Part shown: positions 38,299-49,936 of the stretch, piece by piece
Numbering within the stretch: position 1 is the stretch's first letter
How the letters are laid out: every line of letters begins with the position of its first letter
Source of the DNA: Iris pallida
Taxonomy: Eukaryota; Streptophyta; Magnoliopsida; Asparagales; Iridaceae
NCBI GenBank assembly: GCA_029216955.1
Contig: JANAVB010042220.1
Location: forward strand, 14,802,799 to 14,866,798
Reading direction: 5' to 3'
Length of the DNA: 64,000 bases
Translations under genes and position numbers: made by a program
Notes under the pieces: generated by a model
Told to the model about the DNA's origin: nothing
Seen by the model: the letters and a program-made list of their open reading frames with translations, nothing else
Databases searched by the model: none

Positions 38299-40107
38299 TC
38301 AAGAGAGATTAGATATAAATCTTCTAATATAAGCAATGCGGCCCTGAAAACCACGGAGCTCTTTCAGATTGCGAGGAGGACGCATTTCGAGGATTGCTTT
38401 AACTTTATCAGGGTCAACATGGATACCCTGAGAAGTAATAACAAATCCTAAAAACTTGCCACTAGAAACCCCTAAGAAAGACTTAGTAGGGTTCATTTTG
38501 AATTGATGTTGACGCATCAATTCAAATACTGTCTTTAAGTCTTGAATATGATCATCTTTTGATCGACTTTTAATAGCGATGTCATCTACGTAACATTCAA
38601 CTGTCTTCCGTAGATGCTCTTGAAAGATGTTGCTCATAGCCCGTTGATATGTAGCACCGGCATTTTTAAGGCCAAACGGCATAACCGTATAACAGTAAAC
38701 TCCGAGGGGTGTTCGAAAAAAAGTATGTTTCTCATCTTCTGGATGCATCTTGATCTGATTGTATCCTGAGAATCCTTCCATGAAAGACGTACGTTCAAAA
38801 CCGCATGTATTGTCTTTCATGACATCAGTAATGGGAAGTAGAAATTCGTCCTTTGGACAAGCCGTATTAAGATCTCGATAATCTATACAAACTCGGACTT
38901 TTCTGTTCTTTTTCATAATAGGAACAATGTTGGCAACCCAATCCGGGTGTTGCTCTTCACGAACAAATCCACATGTGATCAACTTTTTGACTTCTGCTTC
39001 GATTGCATCCATCATATCTGGTCTAAATTGTCGTTGCTGTTGTTTTACAGGCTTGGCATTAGGCAAAATATTGAGCTTATGAGTAGCAACTTTAGGATCT
39101 AGACCCGACATATCCTCATAACTCCATGCAAAGATGTCAATATATTCTTTGATCAGTTTTATCAACTCTTCCTTTTCATCTTCAGAAAGGCTCTTACTGA
39201 TGAATATTGGTTTGGACGTAGTTCTATCTCCGACATCAATCTGGACAACCTCATTCTCTGTAGGTGGCTGTCGCTGTTCAAAACAAAGTTTCCATTGAGT
39301 GTCCATTTGTTGGGCCCAAGGGTCATTTTCAAATGGCTCGAATTCATCATCAATTTGAACCATGTAAGCTGAAAATACCAGCTCAAATTCATCAAATGAG
39401 GAACGAGATATATCCGATTCGATGAATTGGTTTTCTTCTGAATCAGATGATTGTGAGGAATTAGAAGAGAATTCTTCTTGTATATTGTCATTAAACATAT
39501 GGGACGGATCATATCCCAATCCATGACGAATCTTCTGGTAAAACGGATCACCACATAACGGGAGTCGTCTACCTTTGCCCTGATTGAGACCTTGCATAGT
39601 CTTCAAATCATATCCCATATTCTGAATGATCTTGATAGATTGTTGACTATATTTGTCAATTCGGATTCTTTCTTTATCTTTATCTTTCAGATCGTCTGTC
39701 TGAGCAACAGGTATATTTCTAGCCAAGCCAAAAACAATTTGGCACTTGTTTTTCTTATCAGACGGAACTACGAAATAAGATTCTTCATGATGTCTATAAG
39801 TTACACAAGCTCGTGATTGGGCAAATACCGGAAGTAGATAAGGAGAAGATGTTAAGAAATTTTGAGCATAAGGTCTAACATCAACCTGAAGAGGAAATGA
39901 ATTTTCTTTATAGTTGATGTATAAAGTTTCTTCTGGTTCTATGTCGCCTTTAGATTGATGACTTTGGTTATCAGAAGATAAAGTCATTCTTTCAATAAAC
40001 TTGGCAGCCATATACTCGAAAAGGAAATCTTTATTAATATCAAAAAGTACAGAATGATCAATATTTACATCATTTACGATTTGACTGCTACGCTTTGGAT
40101 TAATCAT
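38299..40107 (-). CDS. Reverse transcriptase with upstream G-patch-like region (Tat-1)
   Basis: Open frame of 602 residues within gag-pol. Residues about 157-200 form a G-patch-like motif (IIQNMGYDLKTMQGLNQGKG and later HGLGYDPSH). Residues about 210-295 are acidic and Ser-rich. Residues 355-600 are the reverse transcriptase: VRVCIDYRDLNTACPKDEF, VMPFGLKNAGATYQRAM, the catalytic YVDD at 506-509, and FLGFVITSQGIHVDPDK. Motif A reads SFMEGFSGYNQIKM where the family has Asp in place of Glu444, a change expected to impair catalysis. The frame is continuous upstream into the protease tail apart from stops, and ends at a TGA replacing a Gly codon. Confidence 0.93.
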   Translation of the reverse strand: MINPKRSSQIVNDVNIDHSVLFDINKDFLFEYMAAKFIERMTLSSDNQSHQSKGDIEPEETLYINYKENSFPLQVDVRPYAQNFLTSSPYLLPVFAQSRACVTYRHHEESYFVVPSDKKNKCQIVFGLARNIPVAQTDDLKDKDKERIRIDKYSQQSIKIIQNMGYDLKTMQGLNQGKGRRLPLCGDPFYQKIRHGLGYDPSHMFNDNIQEEFSSNSSQSSDSEENQFIESDISRSSFDEFELVFSAYMVQIDDEFEPFENDPWAQQMDTQWKLCFEQRQPPTENEVVQIDVGDRTTSKPIFISKSLSEDEKEELIKLIKEYIDIFAWSYEDMSGLDPKVATHKLNILPNAKPVKQQQRQFRPDMMDAIEAEVKKLITCGFVREEQHPDWVANIVPIMKKNRKVRVCIDYRDLNTACPKDEFLLPITDVMKDNTCGFERTSFMEGFSGYNQIKMHPEDEKHTFFRTPLGVYCYTVMPFGLKNAGATYQRAMSNIFQEHLRKTVECYVDDIAIKSRSKDDHIQDLKTVFELMRQHQFKMNPTKSFLGVSSGKFLGFVITSQGIHVDPDKVKAILEMRPPRNLKELRGFQGRIAYIRRFISNLS

Positions 40108-40251
40108 CAGTGGACCATTATCCGTCTTCTACGTAGATTTGCCAAGATTGACAATCAATGGTGGTTCTGGATCATTCGTACAAGAAGTACGCCCTTTGAC
40201 CTTAATCAAAAAAGGTTAAACTTGGCTCTTAGTAGGAATATTTACTGATTC

Positions 40252-40698
40252 CTAAAATGAAGCTTGAGTTCTTCCTTTAACCTTTATTATCAAAGGTTGA
40301 TCATTGACAGATTGGGATTGGATTTGACCCTTGACTATGATCTTCAAAGGTTGTTCTTCTGGCGGATCTTCATTAATAGACTGATCTTCAATAAAAGATT
40401 GATCTTCAGCTATGTCTGATATCTCTTTCATATGTTCTTGTTTATAAAGCCTTGAATCAGAAAAATATGCTTTGACACGCTTGAAGGGATTGATATCAGC
40501 AAATTCAGTCTTTACAACTCCTTGAGAATCCACATACTTGAAGCATTGGTGGAGAGTTGAAGGCACAATGTTGTGTTCATGAATCTACAGTCTTCCAAGA
40601 AGAATATTATAGGATACATCTGAGTTGATAACATAGAAGGTTACCATAGTTCGCAGATCGCCAATCTGAATCTTCAGACGAATCTTCCCCAGTGGTTT
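40252..40698 (-). pseudogene. Protease C-terminal half and linker (Tat-1)
   Basis: Minus-strand continuation of the aspartic protease left of the TekA-2 insertion. It holds LGKIRLKIQIGDLRTMVTFY and SYNILLGRL, the flap-to-helix end of a retropepsin (the ILLGR motif), then a stop and VPSTLHQCFKYVDSQGVVKT. The N-terminal half, with the active-site Asp, lies at 49937-50834. The two flanks abut in the same frame once the insertion and one ACTCT copy are disregarded. Same frame as the reverse-transcriptase ORF. Confidence 0.85.
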
Positions 40699-40703
40699 AC
40701 TCT
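40699..40703. repeat. Left target-site duplication of TekA-2 (ACTCT)
   Basis: ACTCT before TGTAACACCCC at 40704; repeated at 49932-49936 after GGGGTTTTACA. Confidence 0.95.
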
Positions 40704-43700
40704 TGTAACACCCCAGTCCCAAAATACGTAGGACTAGGAACGTAGACATGCCAGCTGTATTCATACGAAGTATACTCCAATATATGGAAGCCTCGTATAA
40801 ATACATAAGCTGTAAAATGCAGTAAACCATAACTAAACTCATCCACACAGAATAAAAGAATAAAAGATCATATAATGAGAATGAATTTGTCTTGATACAA
40901 TATGTTGGGCGGAGACAAATCCACTACCAACAAGTAAAGAAAAAATACATGAGAAAGAATAACTTTGGCGAGCGAAGCAAAGACGATCCAAATGCAATCA
41001 TCATCGAAGGAATGGCGATGGACATGGCTAGAGCTAGAGCACCTGCGAAAGACAATAGCACACACCTGGCAAGACAACCAGGTCCTCAGAGGGATGTAAC
41101 AAGACACATAATAGCATGCCATATAAACTGAATAAATATTGCTCAAATAAATAAGTAAATCGAATTATAACATGTTCCAATACGTACCTACTGAACGAGC
41201 GTACCATCCCCCCAACCAAACAAGGACAGGAGATGGTAAACTAATTCACGGCGACGTATCTTTCCATGCTATGAATCCAATATGGTATCCGGACCCCAAC
41301 AAGGTTCAATACCTTCTCATCGAAGTAGTAAGTCACACCTACAACCAAACAAGGACAAGATGTGACGAACTAATCCGCGACAAGTTATTGTTTCAAGCCA
41401 CGTTCAGATACAAGTATCCAAACCAAAAATACTCGTACCTAATGGATAGGGTAGCCTACCGTTCTAAGTGAAATATAGTTAAGAACAATCCTTCCTACGC
41501 ATGGGCCCTGGCTGAATAGGATCGGCGTAGTCCCCTCTTGGGCACCAGAGGCCCCATCATGAAGAGCATGACATTCCGTAGAATCATCAGTGGCCGTCAG
41601 TAATCATGGGTCATCAACCTCGTATCTCCAGCGGAGAGTCCGGGTCACAAGGGAAGTGCATCGAAGCCCATACGCTAAGGAATTGTCCTCCCCGCCCAAT
41701 GCCTACTGTGTTGTATCCACAACACAAACCACTATAACCGCTAAGTCAAACTAGCATGCAATCTCTATTAGCGGTTATTCCTATCGCACGGCTTGTACGT
41801 ACTGGTGGCCAGCCAATCACGCACTTCCGTGTTCTACATGCGACACACAACTTCATGTTATAACGTGTCAAGGCCAATGAATGCAACACACAAGGTGGTC
41901 CCTTAAATCTAGGGTTAATGTGAGAAAAATAATACATAGCAGGAAAATAAATAAACAGTAAGTTCTAACAGTTATGCCATGTATCACAGTTTATTTTGCA
42001 TAAAGAAAATAATGAACATGCATGAAATATGAGCTAAAATAATTAAACAGCAAATGGCAAGGTGTCTTGCCTGGTAGGACGCCCGGTGTATTGCAATGAT
42101 CAAGCTGGCATGAATTGTGACTTCGGTGCAACAAGTATACATGGTGACCTCTGATGGTGGGACAGACAGTTCCATTGGGTCCAGATGGGTCAATTTAGTT
42201 AGGGTGGACATAAGATAGTCTAGAATTGGTACGAGAATAGGAGTAATGGGATTTAGTCATGGAAAGGAGAAAATCAAAAAAATGGATAATAAAATATTTG
42301 TGATTTTTAGAAAGCTATTTATAATAATATACTTGAGAAACGAAAAAAGAAAAACTAGAAATAAATTTTTACTTAAATATATGAAAAATAATTTTGGAAA
42401 CTATGATTTTACCTATCAAAATGATTTTAAGTAAAAACTTTTGAGAACATCGAAAAATCGTTTTAGGGTTGAGCCCTAAATTTTTGGTCAAATAAAATTC
42501 AGAAAATTTGTCACTAATATCTTCAGAAAAATCACATTAAAATATAATAAAATATATAATGATACCAAATGGTGTATTACTAAATAATTTCAATCATTTA
42601 TATATATATATATTTAAAGTATAATATATACTAATATAACGGCATCTATCCAAGCCTTACAAATAATTATACAACAAAATTAATAATAAAAATATAATTA
42701 ATCATCCCTTACTGCAAGCAAATACTCATCTAAAAAAAAGAGAAAAGAAAATTAATAAATAATAATGGTAATAAGCAGCTTTATAGTTGTTGAGTGTTTC
42801 CCAAAAGAAATCATAAGAAAATAATAACAATAAAATAAAAAAAACCTAATTAAAATAACTTTAAACAGAAAAGAAATTTGATAATAGTTTAAAGTAAAAT
42901 AAATAATAATAATAAAAATAAAAAGAATTGTTGTTCTCTCTTTCGAGAGAACAGAGAATAGTACTTTTAAAATTAAAGAAGAGAGAGAGAGAATGATGGG
43001 AAACGAGGGGGAGAGCGAGTGAGCGTGAGGGAGAGGAAGAAGTCGGAGGGGTCGTTGGGTTTTCCTGCTCCGGCGGCGCTAAGGTGGAGGGAGCGGGGAG
43101 CGGTCGGGAAAGAGGGTTTTGCGGTCAGCCGGGGCAAGGGGATGGTCGGCGCTGGGCTGTGCGACGACAGCGGGTTGGCCGGAGGAGGTTGGTCCGGATG
43201 GAGCGAAGGATCTCGGGGTTCGCCGGATCTGGGAGAGGGGCGGTGGTGAGGACGCGGGGCGGATGAACGGGGAAGAAGGGAGCTGCTCAGTCGAGCGGCC
43301 GGAGGGTTTAACGGCAGCGGAGGCTGGTGTGCGACGCCGGCACGGTCGTGCCATCCACGGCTAGGCACGGAGGGAGGCCGACGTCCGGCGGATGGAAGGG
43401 ACGACTGTGAGCGGAAGGACGGCTCGGGTCAACGGCGGACACGGTGGATGCATGCGGGGGTTAGGGTTTCAAATTGGGTTTTCTTTCTGGTGATTTTAAT
43501 GAGTTTGGCTGGGGGTGGCTACGACGGCGATGGTGATGGCCGGCCGACGTGGGTGGTGGTGATGACTGTGGTAGTGTGGGTGATGGTTTGTGGGGGTCTT
43601 GGGTGGTTTGGAGCGGTGTTGCGATTGTTGGTGGTGACGGCGTGGTGGCCGTGGTGAAGGCTGTGGCGGGGTGGTTTGTGTGTATTGTCGTGGTCAGACA

Positions 43701-44747
43701 CGATGAGGAAGGTGATTTTCTGTGGAGTGGCAGTGAGGGTGTGCTGTGGTAATGTCGGGATGGCGACGGTGAGGCTAGGGGTTGACGTCGATGGTGGTAG
43801 GGTGGTGTACTGGTGGCGGTGTGGTGGTCTGTGGTTGTTAGTCGAGGGATTAGTTTAGGTATAGGGTTAGGGTTTGATTTGTGTCGGGGTGTGTCCGACA
43901 CAGGAATTATAATGTAAATGTACAAGAATTGGAATAAGAGGGTCACCCGGGGTCGGACCCGAGGCCGTCACGGCTGACACGGAAGAGATGGGCACCGACA
44001 TGAGGCACGTACACTTTGTGGAAATTTGTGGGAGAATAATGAAAAGTTGGAGAAGTACCTGCCTATTTATAGGATGTGGGAATTCCCAATTTGGATAGGA
44101 TTAGGAGAATTTAAAACCCAAAATAGATAATCCGTAATTTAATTTAAATCAATTTAAACCCAAATCTAAATCCAAATTCAATCCAAATCAAATTAAATCT
44201 ATTTAAATTCCCTTAGTTTAAAATTAAATCAATAAATCAAATTCCAATAATAGATATTAACTTAATATATTTAAATGTATCCATGGAATCAAATCAAATT
44301 TTAAATTGTCACAAATATTACAAAAATATGTTTTCCAAAAATACTATAATAATTAATTTCAAAAATTACATTAATATTTAAAATAAACCAATAAATAATT
44401 ACAAATATATATGTATGCACAAATAATGTTTTCATAATTATGTTTTTCTAGTTTACAACAAAAATATTAATTATTTTTAATAATTGCATAAATGAAGGCT
44501 TTTAGTAAATAAAATAACAACTTGGTATTGATAGTAAAATAATTACTGCATAGATTATTTTGAAACTATAAAATAATAAATAAAATATTTTTCTAAAATA
44601 TGTATGCTCGCACATATTCGCACTCGTCGAGCAAAAATAAAATTTCGTGCGTGACGTACAATACGACTACGCGACGTACAATACAAAATTTTAAATCCGT
44701 ACCATATTTTTAATAATTAAAAATAGTAGAAATTTAGGGATTTTACA
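40704..44747 (-). repeat. TekA-2 3' LTR
   Basis: From TGTAACACCCCAGTCCC to AGGGATTTTACA. The GC-rich block is at 42970-43860, the minus-strand TATA box at 44064-44071. Open frames within the GC-rich block and elsewhere in the LTR are compositional and not supported as genes. Confidence 0.95.
44064..44071 (-). promoter_or_regulatory. TATA box of TekA-2 3' LTR
   Basis: The minus strand reads TATAAATA in ATCCTATAAATAGGCAGG; the equivalent box in the 5' LTR is at 49274-49281. Confidence 0.6.
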
Positions 44748-45821
44748 TCCTACCCAACTTAAAAGAATTTTGTCCTCGAAATTAAGAATTAGTGGGGGGT
44801 AAGAGGACACAAGGGGGTATCGATTGGGAACAATCGATAACAAAATCATGCCGTAAGAATCGCGATCTAGATTATAAAAAAAATAATACGGTACGGTCGG
44901 AATGAATGAGGGTCACGATTAAGAGAACGAAATAGATTCGATTTAATTAAGCGATTAGAGGGTCTTTGATAGAGTCGAGTAGTTTAGGATAGCGATATCG
45001 GGTGAGAATGGTCATAGCCGATAGGAAGGCTAGAGGGAGTGCTAGTATAATGCCTTCGTCTTTCTAAAATGGGTGAAGGCGAAAGCAATATAGAGTTCGA
45101 AGGAGGCGTTATCGAATACGAATACGTGATTCAAAGACGGCCGAAAAGAATTTCAAAGGAATTGTCAAGGCAGACGTGGATGGGATTTTAGAGGACAAGC
45201 TTAACTATGTCCCCATCCACGTAGATTAAAAAGGCGAACCAAAGTGCACTTGGTTGATCAGACCATTATGCACCGGTTCTGATTAGAAAACATGTTATTG
45301 GGAGCTCTTCCAATAACATATGTCTTGAACAAGCCCGATAAAAGATAAGCTTGCAAAAACTAGGCTACATTAGCATCATTAGTCAAAACGGTAAATACAT
45401 AGGTACGAGAGATTAAGATTTAAAGAAGGTAGAATGATTCTAGGTCATACAGTCGTCCTATAGTCTTCTTGTCCAAGTCCTTGGTTGGCTAGACGGGTTA
45501 GGTCCTCTAGATTCTATGATCTAAATAAGCTTGCTAATATAGGTCACTAGGTTAAAGGGGTTGCTAGGTCGTAAGGTATTCTACCCAACTTAAAAAAATT
45601 AAACTAATGGTGTTTTGGGACAACTAACTAGTAGGGTCAATCTCTAGCAAGCACGAAGGGGTGATAAGTATAGGGTTGGAAGGAAGCAAGCAAGATGCAA
45701 TTGATGAGTCAAACGGTAGATAAAATCAAGGAAAGAGGTCAAGTATGCGGATGAGGTCCTAGATTTCTAATCCTATACGCAGGCTTGCTTGGTACAGTAA
45801 AGTAACCAAACAATTTATCTT
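44748..45821 (-). other. TekA-2 interior with polypurine tract, non-coding
   Basis: Starts at the LTR edge with the complement of AAGTTGGGTAGGA and TTTCGAGGACAAAATTC (44748-44785), the polypurine region. The remainder aligns, reversed, with the TekA-1 interior and has no coding signal. Confidence 0.8.
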
Positions 45822-45839
45822 GACCTGCATGGGCCACCA
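45822..45839 (-). other. Primer-binding site of TekA-2 (perfect tRNA-Ile match)
   Basis: The plus strand reads GACCTGCATGGGCCACCA, identical over 18 bases to the 3' end of plant tRNA-Ile(AAU) including CCA as I recall that tRNA. It is eight bases from the 5' LTR. Confidence 0.85.
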
Positions 45840-47738
45840 CAAAAATATGTAACACCCCAGTCCCAAAATACGTAGGACTAGGAACGTAGACATGCTAGCT
45901 GTATTTATACGAAGTATACTCCAATATATAGAAGCCTCGTATAAATACATAAGCTGTAAAATGCAGTAAACCGTAACTAAACTCATCCACACAGAATAAA
46001 AGAATAAAAGATCATATAATGAGAATGAATTTGTCTTGATACAATATGTTGGGCGGAGACAAATCCACTACCAACAAGTAAAGGAAAAATACATGAGAAA
46101 GAATAACTTTGGCGAGCGAAGCGAAGACGATCCAAATGCAATCATCATCGAAGGAATGGCGATGGACATGGCTAGAGCTAGAGCACCTACGAAAGACAAT
46201 AGCACACACCTGGCAAGACAACCAGGTCCTCAGAGGGACGTAACAAGACACATAATAGCATGCCATATAAACTGAATAAATATTGCTCAAATAAATAAGT
46301 AAATCGAATTATAACATGTTCCAATACGCACCTACTGAACGAGCGTACCATCCCCCCAACCAAACAAGGACAGGAGATGGTAAACTAATTCACGACGACG
46401 TATCTTTCCATGCTATGAATCCAATATGGTATTCGGACCCCAACAAGGTTCAATACCTTCTCATCGAAGTAGTAAGTCACACTTACAACCAAACAAGGAG
46501 AAGATGTGACGAACTAATCCGCGACAAGTTATTGTTCCAAGCCACGGTCAGATACAAGTACCCAAACCAAAAGTAATCGTACCTAACAGATAGGGTAGCC
46601 TACCGTTCTAAGTGAAATATAGTTAAGAACAATCCTTCCTACGCATGGGCCCTGGCTGAATAGGATCGACGTAGTCCCCTCTTGGACACCAGAGGCCCCA
46701 TCAGGAAGAGCATAACGTTCCGCAGAATCGTCAGTGGCCGTCAGTAATCATGGGTCATCAATCCCGTATCTCCAGCGGAGAGTCCGGGTCACAAGGGAAG
46801 TGCATCGAAGCCCATACGCTAAGGAATTATCCTCCCCGCCCAATGCCTACTGTGTTGTATCCATAACACAAACCACTATAACCGCTAAGTCAAACTAGCA
46901 TGCAATCTCTATTAGCGGTTATTCCTATCGCACGGCTTGTACGTACTGGTGACCAGCCAATCATGCACTTCCATGTTCTACATGCGACACATAACTTCGT
47001 GTTACCGTGTCAAGTCCAATGAATGTAACACACAAGGTGGTCCCTTAAATCTAGGGTTAATGTAAGAAAAATAATACATAGCAGGAAAATAAATGAACAG
47101 TAAGTTCTAGCAGTTATGCCATGTATCACAGTTTATTTTGCATAAAGAAAATAATGAACATGCATGAAATATGAGCTAAAATAATTAAACAGCAAATGGC
47201 AAGGTGTCTTGCCTGGTAGGACGTCCGGTGTATTGTAATGATCAAGCTGGCATGAATTGTGACTTCGGTGCAACAAGTATTACATGGTGACCTCTGATGG
47301 TGGGACAGACAGTTCCATTGGGTCCAGACGGGTCAAGTTAGTTAGGGTGGACATAAGGTAGTCTAGAATTGGTGCGAGAATAGGAGTAATGGGATTTAGT
47401 CATGGAAAGGAGAAAATCAAAAAAATGGATAATGAAATATTTGTGATTTTTAGAAAGCTATTTATAATAATATACTTGAGAAACGAAAAAAGAAAAACTA
47501 GAAATAAATTTTTACTTAAATATATGAAAAACAATTTTGGAAACTATGATTTTACCTATCAAAATGTTTTTAAGTAAAAACTTTTGAGAACATCGAAAAA
47601 TCGTTTTAGGGTTGAGCCCTAAATTTTTGGTCAAATAAAATTCAGAAAATTTGTCACTAATATCTTCAGAAAAATCATATTAAAATATAATAAAATATAT
47701 AATGATACCAAATGGTGTATTACTAAATAATTTCAATC

Positions 47739-47740
<2 letters not shown>

Positions 47741-47808
<68 letters not shown>
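47741..47808. repeat. (TA)n microsatellite in TekA-2 5' LTR
   Basis: About 68 bases; expanded relative to the other LTR of the same element. Confidence 0.95.
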
Positions 47809-47811
<3 letters not shown>

Positions 47812-49273
47812 AAGTACAATATATACTAATATAACGGCATCTATCCAAGCCTTACCAATAATTATACAACAAAATTAATAATAAAAATATAATTAATCAT
47901 CCCTTACTGCAAGCAAATACTCATCTAAAAAAAGAGAAAAGAAAATTAATAAATAATAATGGTAATAAGTAGCTTTATAGCTGTTGAGTGTTTCCCAAAA
48001 GAAATCATAAGAAAACAATAATAATAAAATTAAAAAAACCTAATTAAAATAACTTTAAACAGAAAAGAAATTTGATAATAGTTTAAAGTAAAATAAATAA
48101 TAATAATAAAAATAAAAAGAATTGTTGTTCTCTCTTTCGAGAGAATAGAGAACAGTACTTTTAAAATTAAAGAAGAGAGAGAGGATGATGGGAAACGAGG
48201 GGGAGAGCGAGTGAGCGTGAGGGAGAGGAAGAAGTCAGAGGGGTCGTTGGTTCCCTGCTCCGGCGGCGCTAAGGTGGAGGTAGCGGGGAGCGGTCGGGAA
48301 AGAGGGTTTCGCGGTCAGCCGGGGCAAGGGGATGGTCGGCGCTGGGCTGTGCGGCGACAGCGGGTTGGCCGGAGGAGGTTGGTCCTGAGGGAGCGGAGGA
48401 TCTCGGGGTTCGCCGGATCTGGGAGAGGGGCGGTGGAGAGAACGCGGGGCGGATGAACGGGGAAGAAGGGAGCTGCTCAGTCGAGCGGCCGGAGGGTTTA
48501 ACGGCGACGGAGGCTGGTGTGCGACGCCGGCGCGGTCGCGCCATCCACGGCTAGGCGCGGAGGGAGGCCGGAGTCCGGCGGATGGAAGGGACGGCTGTGA
48601 GAGGAAGGACGGCTCGGGTCAATGGCGGACACGACGGATGCATGCGGTCCGGCGAGGTGAGCCATAGGGTTAGGGTTTCAAATTGGGTTTTCTTTCTGGT
48701 GATTTTGATGAGTTTGGCTGGGGGTGGCTACGACGGCGACGGTGATGGCCGGCCAACGTGGGTGGCGGAGATGACTGTGGTAGTGTGGGTGATGGTTTGT
48801 GGGGGTCTTGGGTGGTTTGGAGCGGTGTTACGATTGTTGGTGGTGACGGCGTGGTGGCCGTGGTGAAGGCTGTGGCGGGGTGGTTTGTGTGTATTGTCGT
48901 GGTCGAACACGATGAGGGAGGTGATTTTCTGTGGAGTGGCAGTGAGGGTGTGCTGTGGAGATGTCGGAATGACGACGGTGAGGCTAGGGGGTTGACGTCA
49001 GTGGTGGTAGGGTGGTGTACTGGTGGCGGTGTGGTGGTCTGTGGTTGTTAGTCGAGGGATTAGTTTAGGTATAGGGTTAGGGTTTGATTTGTGTTGGGGT
49101 GTGTCCGACACAGGAATTATAATGTAAATGTACAAGAATTGGAATAAGAGGGTCACCCGGGGTCGGACCCGAGGCCGTCACGGCTGACACGGAAGAGATG
49201 GGCACCGACACGAGGCACGTACACTTTGTGAAAATTTGTGGAAGAATAATGAAAAGTTGGAGGAGTACCTGCC

Positions 49274-49281
49274 TATTTATA
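49274..49281 (-). promoter_or_regulatory. TATA box of TekA-2 5' LTR
   Basis: TATAAATA on the minus strand; would start transcription about 650 bp into the LTR. Such a transcript would run leftward, the same way as Tat-1 pol. Confidence 0.6.
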
Positions 49282-49931
49282 GGATGTGGGAATTCCCAAT
49301 TTGGATAGGATTAGGAGAATTTAAAACCCAAAATAGATAATCCGTAATTTAATTTAAATCAATTTAAACCTAAATCCAAATTCAATCCAAATCAAATTAA
49401 ATCTATTTAAATTTCCTTAGTTTAAAATTAAATCAATAAATCAAATTCCAATAATAGATATTAACTTAATATATTTAAATATATCCATGGAATCAAATCA
49501 AATTTTAAATTGTCACAAATATTACAAAAATATGTTTTCCAAAAATACTATAATAATTAATTTCGAAAATTTCATTAATATTTAAAATAAACCAATAAAT
49601 AATTACAAATATATATGTATGCACAAATAATGTTTTCATAATTATGTTTTTCTAGTTTATAATAAAAATATTAATTATTTTTAATAATTGCATAAATGAA
49701 GGCTTTTAGTAAATAAAATAACAACTTAGTATTGATAGTAAAATAATTACTGCATAGATTATTTTGAAACTATAAAATAATAAATAAAATATTTTTCTAA
49801 AATATGTACGCTCGCACATATTCGCACTCGTCGAGCAAAAATAAAATTTCGTGCGCGACATACAATACAAAATTTTAAATCCGTACCATATTTTTAATAA
49901 TTAAAAATAGTAGAAATTTAGGGGTTTTACA

Positions 49932-49936
49932 ACTCT
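49932..49936. repeat. Right target-site duplication of TekA-2 (ACTCT)
   Basis: Perfect copy of 40699-40703. Confidence 0.95.

Larger units (their letters stand above)
40704..49931 (-). mobile_element. TekA-2: large-LTR non-coding element inside Tat-1 protease
   Basis: Complete 9228-bp minus-strand element with ACTCT duplication: 3' LTR 40704-44747 (4044 bp), interior 44748-45847 (1100 bp), 5' LTR 45848-49931 (4084 bp). LTRs thus make up 88 percent of the element. Both LTRs look very similar to each other (homologous 92-residue frames at 40868-41146 and 46012-46290 differ by one residue), so it is a recent insertion. It has a tRNA-Ile primer site and Tekay-like polypurine tract but no protein-coding genes. 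Confidence 0.95.
45848..49931 (-). repeat. TekA-2 5' LTR
   Basis: Nearly identical to the 3' LTR, with a longer (TA)n run (47741-47808, against about 16 bases at 42598-42613), a TATA box at 49274-49281, and an about 20-bp shorter stretch near 49860 lacking one GACGTACAATACGAC-type unit. Confidence 0.95.

Noticed and set aside
40868..41146. 92-residue frame almost identical to one at 46012-46290
   Set aside because: Both are the same place in the two LTRs of TekA-2; identity comes from LTR duplication. The opposite strand is also open.
42973..43946. Frames of up to 161 residues on both strands in the GC-rich block
   Set aside because: Same LTR block in TekA-2; multiple overlapping frames on both strands indicate composition, not genes.
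45822..45839. Possible tRNA-Ile gene fragment
   Set aside because: Only the last 18 bases of the tRNA including CCA match, beside an LTR end; it is a primer-binding site, not a gene.
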